Shown here: positions 1-6,031 of the stretch, one piece after another
Layout of the letters: every line of letters starts with the position of its first letter
Position numbering within the stretch: position 1 is the stretch's first letter
Source of the DNA: an uncultured Christensenellaceae bacterium
GTDB lineage: Bacteria; Bacillota; Clostridia; Christensenellales; Aristaeellaceae
Direction: 5' to 3'
Length of the DNA: 7,651 nt
NCBI GenBank assembly: GCA_905236495.1
Contig: CAJOPV010000048.1
Location: forward strand, 1 to 7,651
Notes under the pieces: generated by a model
The model's input: only the letters and a program-made list of their open reading frames with translations
The model's database searches: none
What the model was told of the DNA's origin: nothing
Program-made: the position numbers and the translations under genes

Positions 1-12
1 ACTGCTTCCGAT

Positions 13-84
13 ATCAATTTGCGACCGTAAAATGAGCGTTTCCGGGCAAACATGCCCGGAAACGCCATTTTACAGCAAATTGAT
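13..84. repeat. Large composite stem-loop (H1) downstream of dnaB
   Basis: This is a three-tier inverted repeat. The innermost stem is 13 perfect base pairs (36-48 with 53-65) closed by the four-base loop AACA. It is extended by 8 pairs (27-34 with 66-73) across one bulged A at 35, and then by 10 pairs (13-22 with 75-84) across a small internal loop of GACC opposite A. Thirty-one pairs in 72 bases are well beyond chance. No T-tract follows on either strand, so it is not a classical intrinsic terminator. It could be the 3' end of the dnaB transcript, part of a small structured RNA, or a palindromic intergenic repeat. The pairing is seen directly; the role is not known. Confidence 0.8.
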
Positions 85-89
85 GCAAT

Positions 90-121
90 CCATCGAAAGT
101 CTGTCTGCAGACTTTCGATGG
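90..121. repeat. Perfect 14-bp stem-loop (H2)
   Basis: Arms 90-103 and 108-121 pair perfectly over 14 bases around the loop TCTG. It lies five bases after H1 and directly abuts H3. There is no T-tract on either strand. It is part of the hairpin array between dnaB and the left edge of the window. Confidence 0.8.
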
Positions 122-148
122 CAGCGCATCGACTTTGTCGATGCGCTG
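122..148. repeat. Perfect 12-bp stem-loop (H3)
   Basis: Arms 122-133 and 137-148 pair perfectly over 12 bases around the loop TTT. It starts at the base after H2 ends. Both H2 and H3 carry the hexamer CATCGA in the left arm and TCGATG in the right arm, so their arms could in principle cross-pair. A weaker fourth hairpin follows (151-157 with 162-168, seven pairs including one wobble, loop CGAT). It lies 17 bases beyond the dnaB stop codon as read on the minus strand. Confidence 0.75.
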
Positions 149-185
149 AGCTTTCCGCGATCGGGAAGGCTGTATGGTATGCGCG

Positions 186-1538
186 TTATAGATCCGCCGC
201 TAAATTATCAAACAGGGTATATTCGCCCAGGAAGGCCAGCTTCACCGTGCCCAGGGGGCCGTTGCGCTGCTTGGCGACGATGACCTCGGCAATGTTATCC
301 GGCTGGGCGTCGGGCTCGTTGCGCTTGTAGTAGGCCTCCCGGTGCAGGAACATGACCACGTCCGCGTCCTGCTCGATAGAGCCGGAATCCCTCAGGTCGC
401 TGAGCATGGGGCGCAGGCTGCCCGCCCCGCGCTTTTCGTTGGCCCGGGAAAGCTGGGCGCAGGCAACCAGGGGCACCTTCAGCTCCTGGGCGATGGCCTT
501 CAGGCTCCTGCTGATCTGGCTCACCTCCACCTGGCGGCTTTCCGCCCGGGTGTCGCTGCCCATGAGCTGCAGGTAATCCATCACGATCAGGTCCAGCCCG
601 TGATCCATCATGAGCCGCCGGCACCGGGAGCGCAATTGCCCCGGGGTCAGGCCGGAGGTATCGTCGATGTACATCTCGCTTTGGGCCAGGGGGGCCAGGG
701 CCCGGGCCAGCTTCACCCAGTCCTCGTCCCGCAGCATCCCTTTGCGGACGGACTGCATATTGATCCGGGCATCGGCGCACAGGATGCGCATGGCGATCTG
801 CTCCCGGGGCATTTCCAGGGAAAAGATCGCCACCTTCTTGCCCTTGCGGGCCGCGTGGGTGGCCATGTTAATAGCAAAGGTAGTTTTGCCCATGGAGGGC
901 CGGGCCCCCACCAGGATCAGTTCGCCGCCGTGGAGGCCGGTGAGCAGGCTGTCCAGCCCGTAAAAGCCGGTGGGCACCCCGGATATGCCCCCCTTGAGGC
1001 GGGCCAGCTCCTCCATCTGGGCGTAGGTCAGGGCCAGCACGTCCTTAATGTGCATCAGGTTTTCCGCGCCGTCCCGGCGCATCACGATATCGAAAACCTT
1101 CTTTTCCGCCAGGGAGAGCACCTCCGGCAATTCCTGCTCCTGGGCGTAGGCGGCCTGGGAAATCTCTCCCGAGGCGCCGATGAGCCGCCGCAGGGTGGAT
1201 TTTTCCGCCACGATGCGGATGTAATCCTTCACGTTGGCGGCGGTGGGCACGAACTGGGTCAGGTCGATCAGGTATTCGATGCCGCCCACCCCGGGCAAGG
1301 TGCCCCGGCGGCTTAGCTCCGCGTCCATGGTAACCAGGTCCACCGCGCTGTGCCGGTCCGAAACCGCCCGGGCGGCATCGAAGATTTCCCGATGGGCGGG
1401 CACGTAAAAATCCTCCGCCGTCAGCGTTTCCACCGCGGCGGATACCGCGCTGCCGCTTTGCAGCATGGCGCCCAGCACCGAGCGTTCCGCTTCGGTGCTG
1501 TGGGGCGGGATGGGGGAAAAGGAAGCGGGCGCGTCCAT
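186..1538 (-). CDS. dnaB: Replicative DNA helicase DnaB
   Basis: This encodes the hexameric 5'-to-3' helicase that unwinds the chromosome at the replication fork and recruits primase; the orthologue in Bacillus is called DnaC. The 450 residues match the family's usual length, with no intein. The N-terminal collar domain covers about 10-110, with the typical PPHSTEAERSVLGAML start, then a linker, then a RecA-like domain from about 175. Walker A is GARPSMGKTT (211-220, Lys218), the likely catalytic Glu is in SLEMP (Glu242), Walker B is LIVMDYLQLM (317-326, Asp321), and the KQRNGPLG motif (423-430) carries the likely arginine finger Arg425. The ATG lies one base after the rplI stop, and its GAGG ribosome binding site sits inside the end of rplI. 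It is the last gene of the yybS-rplI-dnaB operon. Confidence 0.97.
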   Translation of the reverse strand: MDAPASFSPIPPHSTEAERSVLGAMLQSGSAVSAAVETLTAEDFYVPAHREIFDAARAVSDRHSAVDLVTMDAELSRRGTLPGVGGIEYLIDLTQFVPTAANVKDYIRIVAEKSTLRRLIGASGEISQAAYAQEQELPEVLSLAEKKVFDIVMRRDGAENLMHIKDVLALTYAQMEELARLKGGISGVPTGFYGLDSLLTGLHGGELILVGARPSMGKTTFAINMATHAARKGKKVAIFSLEMPREQIAMRILCADARINMQSVRKGMLRDEDWVKLARALAPLAQSEMYIDDTSGLTPGQLRSRCRRLMMDHGLDLIVMDYLQLMGSDTRAESRQVEVSQISRSLKAIAQELKVPLVACAQLSRANEKRGAGSLRPMLSDLRDSGSIEQDADVVMFLHREAYYKRNEPDAQPDNIAEVIVAKQRNGPLGTVKLAFLGEYTLFDNLAADL

Positions 1539-1539
1539 T

Positions 1540-1992
1540 TTATGCCTCGCTGCCGGTGACGCGCACGGTCATTTTCGCGGAAATTTCGGGGTACAGCTTC
1601 ACCACGACCTCCGTTTCGCCCACCGTGCGGATGGGCTCCGCCAGGTCGATCTTCCGTTTGTCGATCTCCACCCCGTGCTGGTTTTTTAGGGCCTCGGCGA
1701 TTTCCGCCCCGGTGACGGAACCGTACAGCCGGCCCTGAGCGCCGCACTTGGCCACCACGTTGATGACCTTGCCCCGAAGGGAGCCCGCCTTTTTCTCGGC
1801 AGCCAGGCGGCGCTCGGTCTCCCGGGCGCGCTGGGCGGCCTGCTTGCGCTCCACCTCTTTGGCGGCGCCGGGCGTAGCCTCCATCGCCAGCCTTTTGGGG
1901 AAAAGGAAATTGCGGGCGTAGCCGTCGCTGACGTTGACGATCTCCTGCTTTTTGCCGACGTTCTTTACGTCCTCCAGTAAGATCACCTTCAT
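1540..1992 (-). CDS. rplI: 50S ribosomal protein L9
   Basis: This is L9 (bL9), a 150-residue large-subunit protein that binds 23S rRNA and whose extended shape reaches toward neighbouring ribosomes. The N-terminal rRNA-binding domain is clear: MKVILLEDVKNVGKKQEIV, then VSDGYARNFLFPKRLA at 21-36. A charged connecting helix rich in Glu, Arg, Lys and Ala covers about 41-74. The C-terminal domain contains the family motif GRLYGSVTGAEIAEAL (87-102) and ends near the stop. The ATG at 1990-1992 is preceded by an excellent AAAGGAGGG site (2001-2009), which lies inside the last codons of yybS. A longer reading frame to 2016 would lack this spacing and the family's N-terminus. One base separates it from each neighbour, so translational coupling along the operon is likely. 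Confidence 0.97.
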   Translation of the reverse strand: MKVILLEDVKNVGKKQEIVNVSDGYARNFLFPKRLAMEATPGAAKEVERKQAAQRARETERRLAAEKKAGSLRGKVINVVAKCGAQGRLYGSVTGAEIAEALKNQHGVEIDKRKIDLAEPIRTVGETEVVVKLYPEISAKMTVRVTGSEA

Positions 1993-1993
1993 T

Positions 1994-3109
1994 TTATATG
2001 CCCTCCTTTGGTTCACGGGGCTTGCGCAGGCCCCGGATGTTTACCATTTGATCCACCACGCCGATCATCATAAGCACCGAAAGCAGCATGAGCACAATGG
2101 GCGTCACCACCCGCCAGACCCGGCGGGTGCCCCGGCTTTTTTGCAGGAAATTGACAAGCGCCGCCCCCTGGATCATAAAGACCGCCGAGGCCCCGGCGTG
2201 GAGCACCGATCCCGCCACGGCAGCCGCCGGAGCGGCGCTCATCCGAAGCAGATACCCGGCGATCAGCGCCGCGCCCACCTGCCAGCCGATGCCCCGGGGC
2301 AGATGCCAGGCGGAAAAGGGCGGCATGCCCAGGTCGGGGAAATTGATCTTCCCCTGGGGCGCGTCGGCGTCCGCCCGGGAGAGGAACGCCCGCTTTTCTT
2401 CCGCCAGGAACCCGAAGCGAAGGGGCAAAAGCAGGCACATCACCCCACCCAGGATGCTTTGCGTCACGATCACGTTGGGCACCAGCGTCACCAGCGTGGA
2501 GGAAACCAGGGTGTTGACGGATAGGAGCAGGTCTTCCCGGGCCTGGCTGGAGAGGGCGTAGCCCCCCAGCGTCAATTGCAGGGCGTTTTCGGCAAGCTCG
2601 CCCCGCAGGCCGATCAGGCCCATAGAATACAGCTGATATAAGAGGGAATCGCCCAGCTCGCTGGATCTCAGGGCGTCCATGGCGGCCTGGCCCGCGGCGG
2701 CGTACAGATCGCCCCCCGCCAGGCTCCGCAGCACCGCATACACCGCCGCAAGGGAAAGCACGTGCACGCCCACCATCACGGCGCAGACCTTCCGGAAGGG
2801 CGCCCTGAACGCGATCACGCACAGGAAGGCCGCCAGGATGGGCAAAAGATACAGGGCGGCAAGCGAAAGCCCCGCACCGCCGAAGAGATGCGCCATGGCA
2901 AACAGCCCGGCACCGGCGTTCAGCAAAAAGGGCGCCATGCCGCCCACCAGGCCGGATATGCACGTGAGCGTGGGCAGCAAAAACAGCACCGCCATCCCGG
3001 CGTACAGCCCCATCAGGGGAGAGAAAGCAAAAAGCAAAATCGGCCCCGCTATCAATAAAACCGACAGCACGGCGCTCCGCACCGAGCGGATCAGGGGAAA
3101 ATCCTTCAT
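1994..3109 (-). CDS. yybS: YybS-like DUF2232 integral membrane protein
   Basis: This is a polytopic membrane protein of 371 residues. Hydrophobic segments lie at roughly 12-30, 32-56, 60-78, 80-100, 107-130, 197-230 (possibly two), 274-288, 296-322 and 333-353. A more polar stretch covers about 131-195. The motif PPFSAWHLPR (263-272), just before the C-terminal membrane block, and the position directly upstream of rplI and dnaB are typical of the DUF2232/YybS family. The molecular function is not established; the fold has been loosely compared with transporter-type membrane components. The C-terminus is basic (RGLRKPREPKEG). An AAGGAGT site at 3115-3121 precedes the ATG at good spacing. It is the first gene of the operon. 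The phosphodiesterase gene gdpP, usually next, is missing here. Confidence 0.85.
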   Translation of the reverse strand: MKDFPLIRSVRSAVLSVLLIAGPILLFAFSPLMGLYAGMAVLFLLPTLTCISGLVGGMAPFLLNAGAGLFAMAHLFGGAGLSLAALYLLPILAAFLCVIAFRAPFRKVCAVMVGVHVLSLAAVYAVLRSLAGGDLYAAAGQAAMDALRSSELGDSLLYQLYSMGLIGLRGELAENALQLTLGGYALSSQAREDLLLSVNTLVSSTLVTLVPNVIVTQSILGGVMCLLLPLRFGFLAEEKRAFLSRADADAPQGKINFPDLGMPPFSAWHLPRGIGWQVGAALIAGYLLRMSAAPAAAVAGSVLHAGASAVFMIQGAALVNFLQKSRGTRRVWRVVTPIVLMLLSVLMMIGVVDQMVNIRGLRKPREPKEGI

Positions 3110-3149
3110 TCGTCACTCCTTCAGGAAAAATGATTTTTTACCGCCTATT

Positions 3150-3178
3150 ATTGTAAATTCCCCGTGCCGATTTGTCAA
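3150..3178 (-). promoter_or_regulatory. Sigma-A promoter of yybS-rplI-dnaB
   Basis: Read on the minus strand, a perfect TTGACA -35 box (3173-3178) is followed by exactly 17 bases and TACAAT (3150-3155, five of six consensus bases). It lies about 40 bases upstream of the yybS start, with no other gene between. It is the strongest-looking promoter in the window and diverges from the deoC promoter. Confidence 0.9.
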
Positions 3179-3197
3179 CCGCCCGGGGCGGGGCGAC

Positions 3198-3226
3198 TTG
3201 CGTTTTTTGCCGGCGGAGGCTATAAT
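3198..3226 (+). promoter_or_regulatory. Probable promoter of deoC
   Basis: A perfect TATAAT -10 box (3221-3226) sits 17 bases after TTGCGT (3198-3203), which matches only the TTG of the consensus -35. The -10 lies about 32 bases before the deoC start. The arrangement CTTGCGY, 14 bases, GGCTATAAT recurs exactly in front of pgm. Confidence 0.75.
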
Positions 3227-3258
3227 GGAAGCAGAAAAAGATACGGGAGGAAACGACC

Positions 3259-3918
3259 ATGGATTTGTCAGCCATTTTAAGCGCCTGCGATCATACCCTG
3301 CTTGCCCAGACCGCCACCTGGGACCAGATTCGCGCCCTGTGCGACGATGGGATGAAGTATCATACCGCCTCCGTGTGCATCCCGCCCTGCTATGTGAAAA
3401 AGGCCAAGAGCTATGTTGGAGAAAGGCTCAAAATCTGCACCGTCATCGGCTTCCCCAACGGGAATATGACGACGGAAGCCAAGGTATTTGAAACCGAAGA
3501 CGCCATTCAAAAAGGCGCCGATGAAATCGATATGGTTATCAATATCGGCATGCTCAAGGCCGAGGAGGATGAATACGTCCTGGAGGAGATCAAGGCCGTC
3601 CGCGCCGCCTGCGAAGGGAAGATCCTGAAAGTCATTATCGAAACCTGCCTGCTCACCGAGGATGAAAAAATCCGCATGTGCCGCATCGTCACCGATTCCG
3701 GCGCGGACTATATCAAGACCTCCACCGGCTTTTCCACTGCCGGGGCCACCTTCGCCGATATCGAATTGTTCGCTGAACACATCGGCCCCGGCGTCAAAAT
3801 GAAGGCCGCCGGGGGCATCGCCTCCCTGGAGGACGCGGAAAAGTTCCTTTCTCTGGGCGCTTCCCGCCTGGGCACCAGCCGGATCGTGAAGATCGCGAAA
3901 GCGAAGGAAACGAAGTAA
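3259..3918 (+). CDS. deoC: Deoxyribose-phosphate aldolase
   Basis: This class I aldolase cleaves 2-deoxy-D-ribose 5-phosphate to acetaldehyde and glyceraldehyde 3-phosphate, the last step of deoxynucleoside breakdown. The 219 residues are typical of the shorter bacterial form. A TIM barrel is implied by strand motifs running from CTVIGFPNG (60-68) to the end. Asp91 in DEIDMVINIG, the Schiff-base Lys153 in YIKTSTGF, and Lys182 in KMKAAGGI form the expected catalytic set. The C-terminal GASRLGTSR (200-208) is the usual phosphate-binding end. A GGGAGG site (3245-3250) lies eight bases before the ATG. It has its own promoter and stands apart from deoA, deoB, pdp or cdd, which often accompany it. 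The next gene converges on it. Confidence 0.96.
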   Translation: MDLSAILSACDHTLLAQTATWDQIRALCDDGMKYHTASVCIPPCYVKKAKSYVGERLKICTVIGFPNGNMTTEAKVFETEDAIQKGADEIDMVINIGMLKAEEDEYVLEEIKAVRAACEGKILKVIIETCLLTEDEKIRMCRIVTDSGADYIKTSTGFSTAGATFADIELFAEHIGPGVKMKAAGGIASLEDAEKFLSLGASRLGTSRIVKIAKAKETK

Positions 3919-3937
3919 ACGAAATCAGAAGCAAAAA

Positions 3938-3983
3938 GCGGGGAAGGGGCACTCTTTGGAGCCAAAGAGTGCCCCTCCCCCGT
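3938..3983. repeat. Long hairpin, left copy
   Basis: Arms 3945-3959 and 3962-3976 pair perfectly over 15 bases. Beyond a single A-C mismatch (3944/3977) the stem continues for six more pairs to 3938/3983, the last a G-T wobble. The apex is TTTGGAGCCAAA. It starts 19 bases after the deoC stop. Only C-rich sequence follows, so alone it is not a standard terminator. Confidence 0.85.
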
Positions 3984-3986
3984 GCC

Positions 3987-4028
3987 CCCTCCCGGAGAAA
4001 GCAGGCCGGAGGGTTTTATTATTTTATT
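3987..4028 (+). terminator. Candidate intrinsic terminator of deoC
   Basis: A second, smaller hairpin follows the long one. Arm 3987-3995 pairs with 4006-4013 over eight base pairs with C3993 bulged, closing a ten-base loop (3996-4005). It is followed at once by a T-rich run (4014-4028, TTTTATTATTTTATT). This is the expected form of a rho-independent terminator for rightward transcription from deoC. Confidence 0.7.
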
Positions 4029-4099
4029 CGTCTTTTAATATTGCTTTTCTATATCATCAGTATTTGCATTTATGGTTGCTTTTTGAAATAAGCCCATTA

Positions 4100-4119
4100 T
4101 CCAATCTGCTTTTCTTGGA
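4100..4119 (-). repeat. Small hairpin of the right repeat copy
   Basis: Read on the minus strand downstream of pgm, TCCAA (4115-4119) pairs with TTGGA (4100-4104) around a ten-base loop containing AAAAGCAG. It corresponds to the small hairpin of the left copy, where the same two inner positions are G-C pairs. The sequence after it on the minus strand has only a broken T-run, so terminator strength is doubtful. Confidence 0.5.
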
Positions 4120-4125
4120 GAGGGC

Positions 4126-4168
4126 GCGGGGGAGGGGTTCTTTGGGCTCCAAAGAACCTCTCCCCCGC
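4126..4168. repeat. Long hairpin, right copy
   Basis: Arms 4126-4145 and 4149-4168 pair over 20 bases with a single G-T wobble (4135/4159), around the loop GCT. On the minus strand it begins 19 bases after the pgm stop codon. It is probably part of the pgm transcript 3' end. Neither strand shows an adjoining T-tract. Confidence 0.85.
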
Positions 4169-4187
4169 ATCAATTCGTTCTCTTCCG

Positions 4188-5903
4188 TTACTTGAGCCAC
4201 TCCTGCGCTTCGGCAGCCATTTTGTCGTTCAATTGATCGACGGCGGGCTGGGTGTCGGCCCGGGCGGCGACGTAGAGCTTGATCTTTGGCTCGGTGCCGC
4301 TGGGGCGGATGCAGAGCCAGTTGCCGCCCTCGATCTCATAGTACAGCACGTTGGACCTGGGGAAGTCCAGGGCCTTTTCCTTGCCGTCGGCGGTTTTGCG
4401 GAGGCCTGTTTTGAAATCCCGGACCGCCAGGACCTGGAGGCCCGCCACGGCCTGGGGAGGATTCTCCCGGATGGCGGACATGATGGACGCGATCTTGGCG
4501 ACGCCGTCCTTGCCGGGGAGGGTGACGGAAATGCTCTTTTCCTTAAAGTAGCCGTACTTCTTATACAGGCGCTGGAGGGCGTCGTAGAGGGTTTCGCCCC
4601 GGTCCATGCAGGCCACGGCGGCCTCGCACAAAAGCAGGGAGGCGTTCACGCCGTCCTTATCCCGCACCTGGGTGCCGGACAGGTAGCCGAAGGATTCCTC
4701 AAAGCCGAAGAGGAAGGTATGGCTGCCCGTCTCCTGGAACTGCTGAATTTTTTCGCCGATGAACTTAAAGCCGGTGAGCACCTCGCAGAGCGCCACGCCG
4801 TAATCGGCGCAGATGGCCCGGGCCAATTCGGTGCTGACGACGGACTTTACCACCGCGCCGTTATTCGGCAGCGTGCCGGCGGCCTTTTTGCTGCTTAAGA
4901 TATGATCCAGCATCAGGCAGGCGATCTGGTTGCCGGTGAGGGTGTGCCATTCGCCGTTTCCATCCTGCACGGCTGCGCCCAGCCGGTCGCAGTCCGGGTC
5001 GGTGCCGAAGGCCACAGTGGCACCTACCTGCTTTGCCAGGGGAATCGCCAGAGAGAAGGCGTTGGGGTCCTCGGGGTTGGGGGCCTTCACGGTGGGGAAA
5101 CGCCCGTCGGGGGCTTCCTGCTCCGGCACCACGGTGTAATGCACGCCCAGCTCCCGCAGCAGCCGCTGCACCGGCACGTTGCCGCTGCCGTGGAGGGGCG
5201 TATAGACGATGTTCAGCTCTTTGCCTTTCGCCGCCAGCAGCTCGGGCCGGGGGGAAAGGGTCTTGATCATGGCGATGTAATCGTCATCCACCTCTTTGTT
5301 GCCGATGATCTGAAGCAAGCCCTTATCCAGGGCCTCCTTTTCATTCATGGGTACGCAGTCGGTATATTGCAGGGCGCGGATATAGCCCGTCACGGCGTCG
5401 GCGGCCTCGGGGCCAAGCTGAGCGCCGTCGGCGGCATAGACCTTGTAGCCGTTGTACTGGGGCGGGTTGTGGCTGGCGGTGATGACGACGCCGGCGGCGG
5501 CACCCAGGTGCCGCACGGCGTAGGAAAGCACCGGCACGGGGCGCAGGGCATCGAAGAGGTACGCCTTCACGCCGTTGGCGGCCAGGGTCAGGGCCGTCTC
5601 TTTGGCGAATACGTCGCTCTTGATGCGGCTGTCATAGGCCACGGCGACGCCCTGGGCCTGCACGCCCTGGGCGATCAGGTATTTCGCCAGGCCGGTGGTG
5701 GCCCGGCGGACGTTATACACGTTCATCCGATTGGTGCCCATGCCCAGCACGCCCCGCAGGCCTGCCGTGCCGAAGGCCAGCTCGGTATAAAAGCGATCCT
5801 CTATTTCCTTCTCATCCCCGGCGATGCTTTCCAGCTCCGCCACGGTGTCCCGGTCGTTGGCAAACATGGTAAGCCATTTTTTGTATTCGTCCCGATAGGC
5901 CAT
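4188..5903 (-). CDS. pgcA: Phospho-sugar mutase (phosphoglucomutase/phosphomannomutase, PgcA/PGM2 type)
   Basis: This enzyme of the alpha-D-phosphohexomutase superfamily moves a phosphate between C1 and C6 (or C5) of sugar phosphates, supplying glucose 1-phosphate for cell-envelope or storage polymers. At 571 residues it matches the long PgcA/PGM2 subgroup. Domain 1 carries the phosphoserine loop ITASHNPPQYNGYKVY (141-156, Ser144). Domain 2 holds the metal-binding TDPDCDR (301-307). Domain 3 has the sugar-binding GFEESFGY (400-407). Domain 4 has the phosphate-binding RPSGTEPK (533-540). All key residues are present. The start chosen (MAYRDEYKKW) has an AAGGAG site (5912-5917) at eight bases; an upstream ATG would add 28 unrelated residues and run through the promoter. 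PGM2 relatives can also act on pentose 1-phosphates, so substrate range is open. The symbol follows the Bacillus gene and is tentative. Confidence 0.92.
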   Translation of the reverse strand: MAYRDEYKKWLTMFANDRDTVAELESIAGDEKEIEDRFYTELAFGTAGLRGVLGMGTNRMNVYNVRRATTGLAKYLIAQGVQAQGVAVAYDSRIKSDVFAKETALTLAANGVKAYLFDALRPVPVLSYAVRHLGAAAGVVITASHNPPQYNGYKVYAADGAQLGPEAADAVTGYIRALQYTDCVPMNEKEALDKGLLQIIGNKEVDDDYIAMIKTLSPRPELLAAKGKELNIVYTPLHGSGNVPVQRLLRELGVHYTVVPEQEAPDGRFPTVKAPNPEDPNAFSLAIPLAKQVGATVAFGTDPDCDRLGAAVQDGNGEWHTLTGNQIACLMLDHILSSKKAAGTLPNNGAVVKSVVSTELARAICADYGVALCEVLTGFKFIGEKIQQFQETGSHTFLFGFEESFGYLSGTQVRDKDGVNASLLLCEAAVACMDRGETLYDALQRLYKKYGYFKEKSISVTLPGKDGVAKIASIMSAIRENPPQAVAGLQVLAVRDFKTGLRKTADGKEKALDFPRSNVLYYEIEGGNWLCIRPSGTEPKIKLYVAARADTQPAVDQLNDKMAAEAQEWLK

Positions 5904-5943
5904 TGCAACCGCTCCTTTTTGTAAAAATGTGTTTTCTGTGCCT

Positions 5944-5972
5944 ATTATAGCCGTTTTTTCGGGATTGCGCAA
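5944..5972 (-). promoter_or_regulatory. Probable promoter of pgm
   Basis: On the minus strand, TTGCGC (5967-5972) and a perfect TATAAT (5944-5949) are separated by 17 bases, ending about 40 bases before the chosen pgm start. The -35 overlaps the palindrome TTGCGCAA (5965-5972). It matches the deoC promoter at CTTGCG and GGCTATAAT with identical spacing. Confidence 0.8.
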
Positions 5973-6031
5973 GGGGGAGATAAACACGCTTCAGCGCCGC
6001 GGCATATGCTGGCAAAAGGGAGGGGATGGGC

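Larger units (their letters stand above)
3938..4168. repeat. Pair of inverted structured repeats with AT-rich core
   Basis: The gap between the 3' ends of deoC and pgm is nearly all repeat. The left copy (about 3938-4013) and the reverse complement of the right copy (about 4168-4100) align over roughly 65 bases. They share, in order, a GCGGGG start, the palindromic core TTTGGAGCC-AAAG, CCCCTCCCCCGYGCCC, and AAAGCAG. Between them (about 4014-4099) the sequence is AT-rich and has no gene. Two readings fit. One is a small MITE-like mobile element with terminal inverted repeats. The other is two separate copies of one gene-end structure, each placed 19 bases after a stop codon in the same orientation relative to its gene. 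No clear target-site duplication flanks the unit. Confidence 0.75.

Noticed and set aside
342..1316. Long rightward open frame of 324 codons opposite dnaB
   Set aside because: It is antisense to a clear helicase gene, and its His/Gly/Gln-rich composition is typical of a shadow frame in GC-rich DNA.
1993..2016. Longer start for L9 at 2016
   Set aside because: The family begins MKVILLEDV, and the AAAGGAGGG site fits the ATG at 1990-1992.
3938..4168. Firm call as a transposed MITE
   Set aside because: No target-site duplication flanks it (left flank ends AAAAA, right flank starts ATCAA), and the symmetric 19-base spacing from both stop codons favours paired gene-end repeats. It is left as an open alternative.
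4902..5924. Long rightward open frame of 340 codons opposite pgm
   Set aside because: It mirrors the mutase codons, has no recognisable motifs and no ribosome binding site supporting it.
5904..5987. 28-residue N-terminal extension of the mutase
   Set aside because: The extension covers the promoter and ribosome binding site, is unlike the family, and the internal ATG has a well-placed AAGGAG.
5965..5993. Rightward promoter for the propeller gene using TTGCGC at 5965
   Set aside because: At 17 bases the -10 position reads GCTTCA, which is not promoter-like; no better pair was found.
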